A DNA stretch of 64,000 bases from Sporanaerobium hydrogeniformans (GTDB taxonomy: Bacteria > Bacillota > Clostridia > Lachnospirales > Cellulosilyticaceae), in assembly GCF_002735925.1 (NCBI RefSeq), contig NZ_PEDL01000001.1, positions 310,001-374,000 of the forward strand, written 5' to 3'. Shown here piece by piece: positions 31,078 to 39,821 of this stretch (its first letter is position 1; the number at the start of each line of letters is the position of its first letter). The position numbers and the translations under genes were made by a program. A model generated the notes under the pieces. It saw only the letters and a program-made list of their open reading frames with translations. It searched no databases and was not told where the DNA came from.

Positions 31078-31254
31078 TTATTCATTTATGAGTTTATTAA
31101 CAATATTTAGAATATCTGTAGCTTCTACTTTGAATCTAAAATAATCTTCTAAAAGAATCATTTTTTCTACATCAGAAGTAGTATTATTTAATGCATTTAA
31201 TTGAAACAAAGAACTTTCAAGTAGAGTGGCGGCATTGATTAAATCTAACCTTTT
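31078..31254 (-). pseudogene. Truncated relative of the secreted protein at 38694-39197
   Basis: The minus frame from about 31254 to TAA 31078-31080 reads RLDLINAATLLESSLFQLNA and then MILLEDYFRFKVEATDILN, with no start codon and a stop just upstream. It aligns with the C-terminal end of the protein at 38694-39197 (SLYQLDSLSS and LLLEDYFQFKKSGEQTLN). It is therefore a 5-prime-deleted paralogue. The rest of the gap 31255-31407 shows nothing. Confidence 0.65.
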
Positions 31255-31407
31255 TTAAAATAGTATGTACAAGTGAAAATAAACTATGTATTAAAAAATA
31301 AGAATTTGGGAAAAGAATGGTTTCTAGAGTTACTTTGAGCATCTAAAAGGAAGGCATCATTTGGTCTGAAGCATCAAAAAGACTTTAAAACAGGGTATCT
31401 TTGCCGA

Positions 31408-32163
31408 TTATGTGTTAATGGATACATGGTTTACAACAGAGCCTTTCATAAAATACAGCATATATTTTCCCATAACAGAAGCCTTTTTTCTTCTGCTTAT
31501 GGGAATTTTTTCTCCAGATTTTAAAATAAAATCACAGTCTGTAGAGGCATCAATATAGTGCATATTAACAATAATGTTGCGATAACATTCTAAAAAACGG
31601 TCATCGGAAAGAAGCACATGTTGGTAGTCCTTATATTTTCCAATAACTTTTAGTGTCCTATCAATAAGATGAATATATAGAGCCTTATCCATGCATTCTA
31701 CATACAAAATATTTCTATAATACAAAAATAGGTCTCCATAATTTGTTAGGACTATCAATCCTTTCTGATCGAGCTCTATTTTGCTACAGACATAATCCAG
31801 AGCTGTATAGAATGAAGCAATATGATTTTCCACAGGTTTAAGAATATAGCCTACAGCATGGACATCATACCCTTCTAATAGGTGATCATTGCTTGAAGTG
31901 AAAAAAATAATACTACATGCTTTGTCTAAGGACGCAATGCGTTTTGCTACATCAATACCTGTCAGCTTATCCATGTAAATATCTAAAAAAACAAGTTGGT
32001 ATTTACCGGGTGCATAACTTTTAAGAAAATCTTCTCCATTTTTGAACTCCTCGAAATGAGGAGTCACATCATAGCGTTCTTTTCTTTCTTTGAAATACTT
32101 ATCAGCAAGGTTTTTAATTAAAATACGTTCTTCTTTTAAATCATCAACAATTGCAATTTCCAT
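31408..32163 (-). CDS. LytTR-family response regulator
   Basis: 251 residues. An N-terminal receiver (MEIAIVDDLKEERIL; phospho-acceptor Asp within LVFLDIYMDKLTG; FFTSS region) is followed by a C-terminal LytTR DNA-binding domain (YRNILYVECMDKALYIHL, DRFLECYRNIIVNMHYID, ISRRKKASVMGKYM). It would act as a transcription factor of the AgrA/ComE group. It is cotranscribed with and probably activated by the GHKL kinase upstream (36 bases between them). A candidate binding site lies at 33627-33656. Confidence 0.92.
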   Translation of the reverse strand: MEIAIVDDLKEERILIKNLADKYFKERKERYDVTPHFEEFKNGEDFLKSYAPGKYQLVFLDIYMDKLTGIDVAKRIASLDKACSIIFFTSSNDHLLEGYDVHAVGYILKPVENHIASFYTALDYVCSKIELDQKGLIVLTNYGDLFLYYRNILYVECMDKALYIHLIDRTLKVIGKYKDYQHVLLSDDRFLECYRNIIVNMHYIDASTDCDFILKSGEKIPISRRKKASVMGKYMLYFMKGSVVNHVSINT

Positions 32164-32199
32164 ACAATGCCTCCTATGCGTATAAAATGTTCACCATAA

Positions 32200-33528
32200 T
32201 TATATTGTAAGCAAACACTCCGAAAACATAAAACGAATAGTAAACCAATGATCCGCGTGGGAACAAATTACACTGCCACGATATTTTGAAACAATGGCAT
32301 GAATAGAACTCATCCCTATACCATGTCCTTTCTCCAGTGAAATAGGCATACCATGGTCGTTAAACAAAATCTCACCTTCAAAACGATTTTTGACCTCAAT
32401 GCCTAGCTTTTGATCATCATATTTTGTAAAGATATGGATTTCTTTATGCCCCTCTTTTTGTTGGCGGCTTGCATGGATGGCATTTTCTAAGACATTGGCA
32501 AATAGTATGGCGATATCATTACTGTTCCAAGGAATATCCTGAGGGATAGCAACCTCTGAGGTAACAAGGATATGTTCTTCTTTGGCTTTGCTAATATACA
32601 CCAGCAAAGCGGAATTGATCACAGGATTATTACAAAAAGCAATAGGCTTTATACTTTGTAAGTTATCACTAAGCTCTGCAAGAAGTGATGAAGCAGCAGA
32701 AAGCTCTCCGCTATGAATCAGGGAAGAGAGTACCTGAACATGATGACGCATATCGTGCCTAAGAATATGCATTTTCTCATTGTTTTCATGGATGGTTTGT
32801 GCTTGCTGTTTGATCCCTTCTATTTGAATATGTAAAAGTTTATTGGTTGATTGTAGAAAGAGCTTTTCTTGTAGTGTTTTAAAATCAAGACTCACTGTTT
32901 TCCATGCAACTAATGCAGCAGAGCCTGTAGTTATCCTTGCAACAAGCTGCTGCCATGTATTAATCCAGCAGCTATTCATTGTAACTACAGTATTGCCTAT
33001 GTAAAGTAAAAAGGGAATCAACCAAATAATATGCCAATAATAATGATCTTCCCTTGATATATTAAAGATAAAAGAATGTTTAAGAAGTCTCCAAACAGGA
33101 TATATGCTAAGAGTTAATAGAAGTAAATAGATCCCTGTTTGCATAATAAGCTGTCTATGGGGGGGAATTCTATGGACATATTGGCTAAGTACAATGGCTG
33201 AAAAGGAATGAAGAACAAGAGCATAATTTGAAACCATACCTAAGATAAAGAGATGTTGAAAAAACATATTTTTTATCATCATTAGATTTACAAATAAATA
33301 TAAAATACCACCAATAGTAATTAAAGTCTTATAAACAGCAGGATTAGCTTGTGTATTTTTTAGAATCGTAAAGAAAGCAATATTCTGTGTGATAAAGCAC
33401 AAAATATAGCATAACATAAGGTGTTTTTTTTGTTTGGCTGCAAGGAGTTTTGAAAAAGGAAGATACCGCAAAATAACACCAGGGATGAGTGCCAAAGTAA
33501 TCGCGAAAGTAACCACAAGGATTTTCAT
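32200..33528 (-). CDS. GHKL-type sensor histidine kinase (AgrC-like)
   Basis: 442 residues. Six or so membrane segments span about the first 205 residues, typical of peptide-sensing AgrC/ComD-like kinases. A dimerisation helix carries the phospho-His in ILRHDMRHHVQVLSSL. The GHKL ATPase has an N box in FANVLENAIHASRQQ and a G box in HGIGMSSIHAIVSKYRG. It likely senses an extracellular signal, perhaps a peptide, and phosphorylates the adjacent LytTR regulator. No AgrB/AgrD-like pair is adjacent. Confidence 0.9.
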   Translation of the reverse strand: MKILVVTFAITLALIPGVILRYLPFSKLLAAKQKKHLMLCYILCFITQNIAFFTILKNTQANPAVYKTLITIGGILYLFVNLMMIKNMFFQHLFILGMVSNYALVLHSFSAIVLSQYVHRIPPHRQLIMQTGIYLLLLTLSIYPVWRLLKHSFIFNISREDHYYWHIIWLIPFLLYIGNTVVTMNSCWINTWQQLVARITTGSAALVAWKTVSLDFKTLQEKLFLQSTNKLLHIQIEGIKQQAQTIHENNEKMHILRHDMRHHVQVLSSLIHSGELSAASSLLAELSDNLQSIKPIAFCNNPVINSALLVYISKAKEEHILVTSEVAIPQDIPWNSNDIAILFANVLENAIHASRQQKEGHKEIHIFTKYDDQKLGIEVKNRFEGEILFNDHGMPISLEKGHGIGMSSIHAIVSKYRGSVICSHADHWFTIRFMFSECLLTI

Positions 33529-33626
33529 AAGATGATCTGCCTCACTTTTATAAAGGTAAAAAGTCTGAATATTTATTAATTATACTATAAAAACAATTTA
33601 TTAACTACTAATTTATGGAATAAGTG

Positions 33627-33656
33627 ACCACTGGGTGCAAAAACTTACCACTCAGT
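33627..33656. promoter_or_regulatory. Candidate LytTR binding site (direct repeat)
   Basis: ACCACTGGGT at 33627 and ACCACTCAGT at 33647 repeat with a 20-bp period, close to the two-turn spacing used by LytTR regulators. They lie upstream of a TATAAA (33692-33697) that precedes the divergent operon starting at 33755. Confidence 0.5.
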
Positions 33657-33754
33657 TCGGAAATATTGTAAGAGAAAATCAATGTTGTTACTATAAAAAC
33701 TAATGATATACAACTTTAGTATCTTGTGAAGCAAAGCGAAAGGACTAACAATTC

Positions 33755-35065
33755 ATGAAACAAGTATGTAAATACTTATTGCTATTTGGTATTACAAATG
33801 TAAGTTTAGTATTGCTACTGATTTTGACAGCCCAGATTCCAAGGAGCAGTATTGAAAGTAACTCGCAAAAGTCAGCCACCTATTTGGATGAAAAGGAAGC
33901 CTTATTTCATACAGTCGTTGAGGGGCAGAAATTAACAACGATTGATAATTATGCAGATACGATTCTCTTAAATATTGTCTATAGCTTAGATGTACAGCAT
34001 CCCCTAGAATCTGTTCTTCTGGCAAGTTATTACAAAGAGGAGTGGCAAAATGCCAATGAAGCTTATAGGGCAGCGGTAACAAAGCATAAACCACCCAATC
34101 AGCCTTATACACGTTATTGGCACGGACAAATAATTTTCCTAAGACCGCTTTTGCTGTTTTTAGATATAAGAGGGATTAGGTGGATAAATGCTGTGGTGAT
34201 GACAGCCTTACTAAGCTGGCTTGGGGTACTCCTTATTAAGAAGCAGCAAAAGCTACTTTTGGGTGCCTTTATAATAGGATTTATCAGTGTAGGGGGAGTG
34301 ATGGTGCCTTGGTGCCTAGAGTATATTTCTACTTTTATCCTTATGCTGGGAGTCTCTATAGCTGCATTATTTATGGAAGACAGAGGAGATGAAAAACTCT
34401 TACCGCTTTTCTTTACAGCAGGTATGCTAACCTCATTTTTTGATTTTTTGACCACAGAGACGATTACGCTCACAATGCCGCTAGTGATGGTACTTTGCAT
34501 AAGGCAAAGAAAGGGTGTATTAAAAGATTTTAAAAGTGGGTTTAGCCTAAGTATAAAGGCAGGGGCTTTATGGGCAGGCGCTTATGCACTGATGTGGCTC
34601 TCTAAGTGGAGTATAAGTACCCTGGTATTAAAGACAAATATCTTTAAGGAAGCCTTAGAACAAGCACAAGTAAGGGCAGTTGGTGACGTAGCTAGCAGCC
34701 TAGCTGATCAGTGGATTGGAGCAGTATTTCGTAATATAGCACTCTTAGTGCCGTTTAACTTTGGAAAGACCTATGGAGAAGTCATATTACTGATATTAGG
34801 AGCAGCCTTTGCAATGTTTTGCTTGCTGTTCTTATACAAAAAAAAGCAACAAGAAACCTGGTTTTTATACCTTATGATGCTCATAGGGCTAGTGCCCTAT
34901 ATAAGATATAGTGTGCTAAGTAATCATTCGTATTTGCATTACTTTTTTACCTATAGAGCCCAGATTGTGACAGTCACGGTACTTCTATATGCAGTACTTA
35001 GTAGTTTAGATCAAAAGCTTTTACAAAAAGACTTTAAAAAGATAAAAAGCTGTATCAAAAAATGA
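33755..35065 (+). CDS. Polytopic membrane protein, GT-C-like
   Basis: 436 residues: a signal-anchor (YLLLFGITNVSLVLLLILTA), an extracellular loop of about 100 residues (including YKEEWQNANEAYRAAVTKHK and NQPYTRYWHGQIIFLRPLL) and eight or so further membrane helices. The plan resembles the DUF-type polytopic proteins that sit beside a GT2 glycosyltransferase in Firmicutes and are thought to be GT-C glycosyltransferases or flippases. Arg/Tyr-Trp-His-Gly in the loop may be functional. It shares ATGA with the next gene. Regulation by the LytTR system is probable. Confidence 0.75.
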   Translation: MKQVCKYLLLFGITNVSLVLLLILTAQIPRSSIESNSQKSATYLDEKEALFHTVVEGQKLTTIDNYADTILLNIVYSLDVQHPLESVLLASYYKEEWQNANEAYRAAVTKHKPPNQPYTRYWHGQIIFLRPLLLFLDIRGIRWINAVVMTALLSWLGVLLIKKQQKLLLGAFIIGFISVGGVMVPWCLEYISTFILMLGVSIAALFMEDRGDEKLLPLFFTAGMLTSFFDFLTTETITLTMPLVMVLCIRQRKGVLKDFKSGFSLSIKAGALWAGAYALMWLSKWSISTLVLKTNIFKEALEQAQVRAVGDVASSLADQWIGAVFRNIALLVPFNFGKTYGEVILLILGAAFAMFCLLFLYKKKQQETWFLYLMMLIGLVPYIRYSVLSNHSYLHYFFTYRAQIVTVTVLLYAVLSSLDQKLLQKDFKKIKSCIKK

Positions 35066-35766
35066 AAACAATGGAGAGGGAAATGGAGCTTACAATTTTA
35101 ATGCCTTGCTTAAATGAAGAAAAAACCATAGAGAGCTGCATCAAAGCGGCACAGCAGTTTATTGATAAAAATAAGCTGGTTGCAGAAATACTCATTGCCG
35201 ATAACGGCAGCACAGATGATTCAGTGAATCTGGCAAAAAGGCTTGGCGCGAGAGTTGTACATATTGCAAAAAAGGGGTATGGAAGTGCCCTTAGAGGTGG
35301 GATTGAAGCAGCTAAAGGTAAGTATATTATCATGGGAGACTGTGATATGAGCTACGACTTTGTGCATTTAGATCTTTTTTTAGAAGCACTAAGACAAGGT
35401 AATGGTTTGGTGATGGGAAACCGCTTTAGAGGCGGCATTCAAAAGGGGGCGATGCCATTTTTACATCAATACTTTGGGGTACCCTTATTATCCTTTGTAG
35501 GAAGAAGCGTTTATGGCACCCAAATCTCCGACTTTCACTGTGGGCAAAGAGGGTTTGATAAGGAGGCGATATTAAGCCTTCATCTTAGTGCAGAAGGCAT
35601 GGAGTTTGCTACAGAAATGATAGGTGCTTTTGCAAGAAGTGATTTTAAAATAGTAGAAATACCTGTTGTATTAAATAAGGATTGTAGGGATGGAAAATCC
35701 CATCTTAGAAGTTTTAGAGATGGATTTAGACATTTGGACTTCATGCTAAAGGCAGCGTTGAAATAG
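35062..35766 (+). CDS. GT2 glycosyltransferase (polyprenyl-phosphate glucose synthase type)
   Basis: 234 residues of the GT2 family (GT-A fold). Motifs are ILMPCLNEEKTIESC, LIADNGSTDDS, KKGYGSALRGGIEAAKG and MGDCDMSYDF (DxD-type metal site). The C-terminus lacks membrane helices. This is the dolichyl-phosphate mannose/glucose synthase-like branch, which makes a polyprenyl-phosphate sugar for a membrane GT-C partner, here the gene upstream with which it overlaps (ATGA). A later ATG at 35083 is a possible alternative start. Confidence 0.88.
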   Translation: MKTMEREMELTILMPCLNEEKTIESCIKAAQQFIDKNKLVAEILIADNGSTDDSVNLAKRLGARVVHIAKKGYGSALRGGIEAAKGKYIIMGDCDMSYDFVHLDLFLEALRQGNGLVMGNRFRGGIQKGAMPFLHQYFGVPLLSFVGRSVYGTQISDFHCGQRGFDKEAILSLHLSAEGMEFATEMIGAFARSDFKIVEIPVVLNKDCRDGKSHLRSFRDGFRHLDFMLKAALK

Positions 35767-35789
35767 ATAACAATTAGAGGAGGAAGAAT

Positions 35790-37439
35790 ATGAAAAGGAA
35801 AAAGCAGTTAGTAACATTAATAATGGCATTTGTACTTGTACTTACAAGCGCACCAGCAGTCAACTTATTTGCAAAGCAATACAATATAAATGGAAGTAAC
35901 ACTAAGTGGGAGATTGATGGAGCATTATCAGATGCTGTAGCAACGATTGAAGTTGGAGATACGATAAAAGATTCTACCATAAATGAAGGATTAGGATATA
36001 GTCTAGACATTCATTATTATCAAGATAATGATGCATTAGATGCAGATTTCATGTTAGAAGATGCACCAGGTAGGTTTGTAGGTTTGACGGCAGCAGATGA
36101 ACATATAGTTTTAGAACCAGAAGATGTGAATGTAACAGTGCCTACTGGAAAGAAGTTTTTAAATTGGAATATAAAATATGTGTATGCTTCCGGTGGTGGT
36201 GCTTCAACATACGTTCAGTTAATTCCCAATTTTGCAGATGTTTATACTGTAATCTATGATGCAAATGGTGGAGAAGGAACACCCCCAATTGATAATAATC
36301 AGTATTTGCAAGGAGACGAAGCTGCTCTACTTGATGGAAGTATGCTAAGTCGTCCTAACTATCGCTTTTTAGGATGGTCAATAGATCCCTCTGCAACAGA
36401 ATCACAATCAGATTGTATAATAGGGACATCCGATATAACATTATATGCGGTTTGGGAAGAGATTCCGTTTGTTGCGCCTACTTTAACAACGCCAGCTGTT
36501 ATCAATATTGGCAGTACAAATGCTTCCCTAAGCTCTCTCATTACACCAGGGTCAGAAGCCATTGAAATGCAAGGTTTTGAGTGGAAGAAAACAGGGGGGA
36601 CCTATACACAAGTTGCTAAAGATGGAACTACTATAACAACTCCTCTAACAGGTTTAGCACCAAACACCAACTATACAGTACGTGCTTTTGCAAAGGCAAA
36701 TAATATTTTATACTATAGCGATGAAAAGGCCTTTACAACAGCACAAGCACCCAGCCCGGGAAACTCAGGAGGCAGCTCAGGAAGTAGTTCCGGAGGAGGT
36801 AGCAGCACTGCTATCACCTATAGTATTACAGTTTTAGAAACGAAGGGTGGAACCATTACTCCAGCTGGTACAATAAAGCTGAGTAAAGATGCAGACAAGA
36901 CTTTTACAATAAAACCAGATGCAGGCTATAAGCTCTCTAAACTTTTAGTAGATGATAGCGAAGTAAAGATTGAGAATGAAAATACTTATACCTTTAAAGG
37001 CATTAACACGAATCATACGCTCAAAGTCATTTTCGAAAAGCAGTATAAAGCACTTGCAAAGGGAACAGCTTCCTTTAGAATAGGTGAAAATAAATATCAA
37101 TCCAACAACCAAGAAGTCATTATGGATGCTGTAAGCTATATTCAAGCACCAGGCTACACCATGCTACCAGTACGTTATGTATTAGAAGCCTTTGGCATTG
37201 GAGAGGCAGATATTGTTTATGCGAATGGGACCGTTACGCTGTTTACAGATGGAAAAATCATTCAGTTAACAGTAGGCAGTGAATATATGCTGGTTAATGG
37301 TGAAAAGACAAAGATGGGTGCAAAAGCTGTTAATAAAGAGGGTCGCATATATGTACCAATTGGAGAAATCGCTAGAACATTAGGCGTCAAAACAAACTGG
37401 GACAGCACAACAAAGATAGCTCACTTTATAAATGAATAA
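35790..37439 (+). CDS. Secreted multidomain surface protein with stalk domain
   Basis: 549 residues. A signal peptide (LVTLIMAFVLVLTSAPAVN) comes first. After a first region of about 120 residues comes an InlB-type repeat (VIYDANGGEGTPP to LGWSIDPSATE and ITLYAVW). A fibronectin-III-like module follows (ITTPLTGLAPNTNYTVRAFA), then a Gly/Ser linker (GGSSGSSSGGGSS), a second GGTITPAGTIKLSKD-type repeat, and finally a stalk domain (YTMLPVRYVLEAFGIGEADI, RIYVPIGEIARTLGVKTNW). It is probably a wall-associated adhesin or substrate. Its location after a glycosylation pair suggests that it is their target. GGAGGAAG precedes the ATG. Confidence 0.85.
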   Translation: MKRKKQLVTLIMAFVLVLTSAPAVNLFAKQYNINGSNTKWEIDGALSDAVATIEVGDTIKDSTINEGLGYSLDIHYYQDNDALDADFMLEDAPGRFVGLTAADEHIVLEPEDVNVTVPTGKKFLNWNIKYVYASGGGASTYVQLIPNFADVYTVIYDANGGEGTPPIDNNQYLQGDEAALLDGSMLSRPNYRFLGWSIDPSATESQSDCIIGTSDITLYAVWEEIPFVAPTLTTPAVINIGSTNASLSSLITPGSEAIEMQGFEWKKTGGTYTQVAKDGTTITTPLTGLAPNTNYTVRAFAKANNILYYSDEKAFTTAQAPSPGNSGGSSGSSSGGGSSTAITYSITVLETKGGTITPAGTIKLSKDADKTFTIKPDAGYKLSKLLVDDSEVKIENENTYTFKGINTNHTLKVIFEKQYKALAKGTASFRIGENKYQSNNQEVIMDAVSYIQAPGYTMLPVRYVLEAFGIGEADIVYANGTVTLFTDGKIIQLTVGSEYMLVNGEKTKMGAKAVNKEGRIYVPIGEIARTLGVKTNWDSTTKIAHFINE

Positions 37440-37472
37440 GATTTGAGTGTTCATGTACTAGAGAAAAACAAA

Positions 37473-37520
37473 AATGCACTTCTAAAGCCTATATGGCGCT
37501 TAGAGGTGCATTCTATTTTT
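37473..37520 (+). terminator. Terminator after the surface protein operon
   Basis: AATGCACTTCTAAAGC pairs with GCTTAGAGGTGCATT (near-perfect, small bulge) and is followed by CTATTTTTATT. From 37521 to 37721 only AT-rich promoter-like sequence is seen. Confidence 0.8.
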
Positions 37521-37721
37521 ATTGCACAAAACTACAAAATATAACAACTATAAAATGCTATACTATGTACTAATGAAATAGAAGTAGTTGAGCTATAAGA
37601 ATGTAACATTTTATGAGTTTTAGTTTTTGTTGTTAGCTTTAGAGTTGTTAAAAGAAAGAGATAAAAGAATGGATTGTATAAACTAATACTGTTACTTATA
37701 TGAGAAGGGAGTATTCAAGAT

Positions 37722-38494
37722 ATGAAAATATTGATGATAAACGGGAGTCCCAGAAAAAAAGGGAATACACAATTAATTTTGGATTTATTTGAAAGATTAT
37801 TGCAGGAACATGTTGGTATTTCACAGGATATAATAACAGTTTCCTTAAGAGAAAAGGTTATTGAGTTATGTCATGGTTGTAGGGGGTGTATGGTAAATTC
37901 TGAAGAGTTTTGTCCATGTAAAGATGAGGTTAAGGACATAGAGAATAAAATGAAAAAAGCTGATCTGATATTAATTGGTTCTCCTGTTTATGTTGAGGAT
38001 ATTTCTGGGCTGATGAAGAATTGGATTGATAGAATGGCTTACCGTTGCCACAGACCCTTTTTAAACGGAAAGAGGGTTTATCTATTTACAACATCGGGAG
38101 CAAAAGCATCTAATCATGCCATAAGGACTCTGAAGCATGCTTTTTTAGCATGGGGAGCAGAGGTTATCCAATGGGATAATTACTCCATGGGTATACGCAT
38201 GGAAGCTGAGATTGCAAGGGAAAATTTGAAAAACAGATTAAGAAGCGTGTACAACTAATCTGTCAAAGCAAAGAAAAGATTAGAAGACGGACATTTTCCC
38301 TGATTGCTTTTTATGTACAAAAGCAGTTTTGGATAAGAAAAGGGAAAGAAGCAGATTCGTATGACTATCATTATTGGAAATCGCAAGGATGGCTTGACAA
38401 AGGGTGCATGTACTATCATCAAGTAAAAGCAAATAGGATAGAACGTTTTATAGTAAAGGTAATAGGAAAATTTGTTGGGTTAATCTTATATTAA
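37722..38494 (+). pseudogene. Broken NADPH-dependent FMN reductase/flavodoxin-fold protein
   Basis: The open part (178 codons to 38258) shows a flavodoxin-fold start (MKILMINGSPRKKGNTQLI), a Cys-rich HGCRGCMVN stretch and GSPVYVEDISGLMKNWIDRM, typical of NADPH-dependent FMN reductases. It stops at YN-TAA. In another frame from about 38291 the text continues to 38494 with FSLIAFYVQKQFWIRK and YWKSQGWLDKGCMYY, matching the usual C-terminal end of this family. A stop and at least one frameshift therefore split an original gene of about 255 codons. The truncated protein lacks the final helix. Confidence 0.75.
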
Positions 38495-38555
38495 TATTTA
38501 AATTATTAAATTTTATTTTTTTGCTTTAAGGGTAAGGAGCTATTGGCATAGATTC

Positions 38556-38589
38556 AAAATAAAAAACCCCTATATAAATAATAGAGGTT
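38556..38589 (-). terminator. Minus-strand terminator for the secreted helical protein
   Basis: On the minus strand AACCTCTAT pairs with ATAGGGGTT, followed by TTTTATTTT. It serves the gene at 38694-39197. Confidence 0.75.
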
Positions 38590-38693
38590 AGTTTAATTGC
38601 TTATTACATAGTAAATAGTTTTCTATATCATGTTAGGTGATACAAAAATGTATCTTTGCTATAATGACTTTTATAGATATTTGGGGAACCTAT

Positions 38694-39197
38694 TTAATAT
38701 CTAGAAAGGCGTTTTTCTACTTCATTTAATGTTTGTTCACCACTTTTTTTGAATTGAAAATAGTCTTCCAATAAAAGTATTTTATCAAGGCTATTGGATG
38801 CACTTGATAGTGAATCTAATTGGTATAAGGAATTCTGTGTATCGTTAATAGCTGATCGAAGAAGTAGTAAAATAGAGCTTCTTAAATCATTGTTAGGAAT
38901 AGTAGAATCATAATCAACAACTTGTTTTCTGAGCTTGGTAATATCTGAGTTAATTGAATTAAGTTCTGACTTAAGTAATGAGCTTTTAAGAGGTTGTTCA
39001 ATAGTCAGCTGTGAGGCTCTAAATATTCTGTTTTGGATAGTATTTAAGTCAGAAATAAATTGAGTTATGAGCTTCTTAAATTCCGCATTACTAGTACTGG
39101 TTATAGTTGTAGGAATGGATGCGTTTAAGTAGACTGGGTTAAGAAACAAAAGGGATATTAAAAGTAGATAAGACAGTGTTTTAAAATATTTTTTCAT
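38694..39197 (-). CDS. Secreted helical protein of unknown function
   Basis: 167 residues. A clear signal peptide (LSYLLLISLLFLNPVYLNAS) is followed by an all-helical mature part with heptad-like Leu/Ile spacing (FKKLITQFISDLNTIQNRIF, SELNSINSDITKLRKQVVDY, ILLLEDYFQFKKSGEQTLNE). No Cys and no enzyme motif occur. It resembles small exported helical bundle proteins but no family is claimed. A decayed paralogue lies at 31078-31254. The neighbouring 24-residue Cys peptide gene points the same way. Confidence 0.75.
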   Translation of the reverse strand: MKKYFKTLSYLLLISLLFLNPVYLNASIPTTITSTSNAEFKKLITQFISDLNTIQNRIFRASQLTIEQPLKSSLLKSELNSINSDITKLRKQVVDYDSTIPNNDLRSSILLLLRSAINDTQNSLYQLDSLSSASNSLDKILLLEDYFQFKKSGEQTLNEVEKRLSRY

Positions 39198-39375
39198 AAG
39201 CCACCTCTTTTAATTTACAAGTAGTCTCTATTTAAAATAACCAATTTATCAGATTGTATACGCGAATTTAAGAGACTGCAAAATGTATTTGATGAAAGGG
39301 AGGTAATAGGATTATCATGAAAAGTTAGCAATTAAGCTAGAATAAATCAAAAGGAAAATAATCTATTTGGTTGTT

Positions 39376-39410
39376 AAAATAAAATAGCGACTAGCACAAT
39401 GCTAGTCGCT
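39376..39410 (-). terminator. Minus-strand terminator of the 24-residue peptide gene
   Basis: AGCGACTAGCA pairs perfectly with TGCTAGTCGCT around CAA, and the minus-strand side continues into a T-rich run (complement of AAAATAAAAT). Confidence 0.85.
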
Positions 39411-39420
39411 ACACATAAAA

Positions 39421-39495
39421 CTAGTTACAAGAGTAACCTAAAAATTTACAAATTAAATCATATAAATTAGAACAATCGAAGTTATTTAAACACAT
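39421..39495 (-). CDS. 24-residue four-cysteine peptide (unannotated small gene)
   Basis: The minus strand from ATG 39495 reads MCLNNFDCSNLYDLICK then FLGYSCN before TAG. A textbook AAAGGAGG lies eight bases before the ATG. TACAAT about 50 bases upstream, with a TTACAA 16 bases further up, makes a fair promoter, and a perfect terminator follows the stop. The peptide has Cys at 2, 8, 16 and 23, spaced 6, 8 and 7 apart, and is hydrophobic in its second half. A signalling peptide, metal-binding peptide or precursor are options. No maturation gene is next to it. The remaining gap 39496-39821 holds nothing else certain. Confidence 0.65.
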   Translation of the reverse strand: MCLNNFDCSNLYDLICKFLGYSCN

Positions 39496-39821
39496 ATGAA
39501 TTATCCTCCTTTAACTTTATTTGTTTTCCTAGGACAACTATATTGTAACATATCGTAATAAAATTGTAATAAGTAAAAGGCTGGTAATTAATTATTGCTT
39601 TAACATAAATTGAAAGATTTTTATCTGTACATAGAGTGGTAGCTAATGTAACGAAGACCCTGTAAAGTAAGAGTCTATATTCCTATTAACTATATTAAAA
39701 ATAAAATTTATAATGTATCATAGACTTGTAGAGTAAATAGATAGATATCCAAAGTATCTGGTCTATAAGACATAGCACCAGATAATGAACATATAAATGA
39801 TTTGAAAAAATGAGGGGTTAA

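Noticed and set aside
34114-34500. 128-codon minus frame in the polytopic membrane protein gene
   Set aside because: Shadow of a strongly supported + gene.
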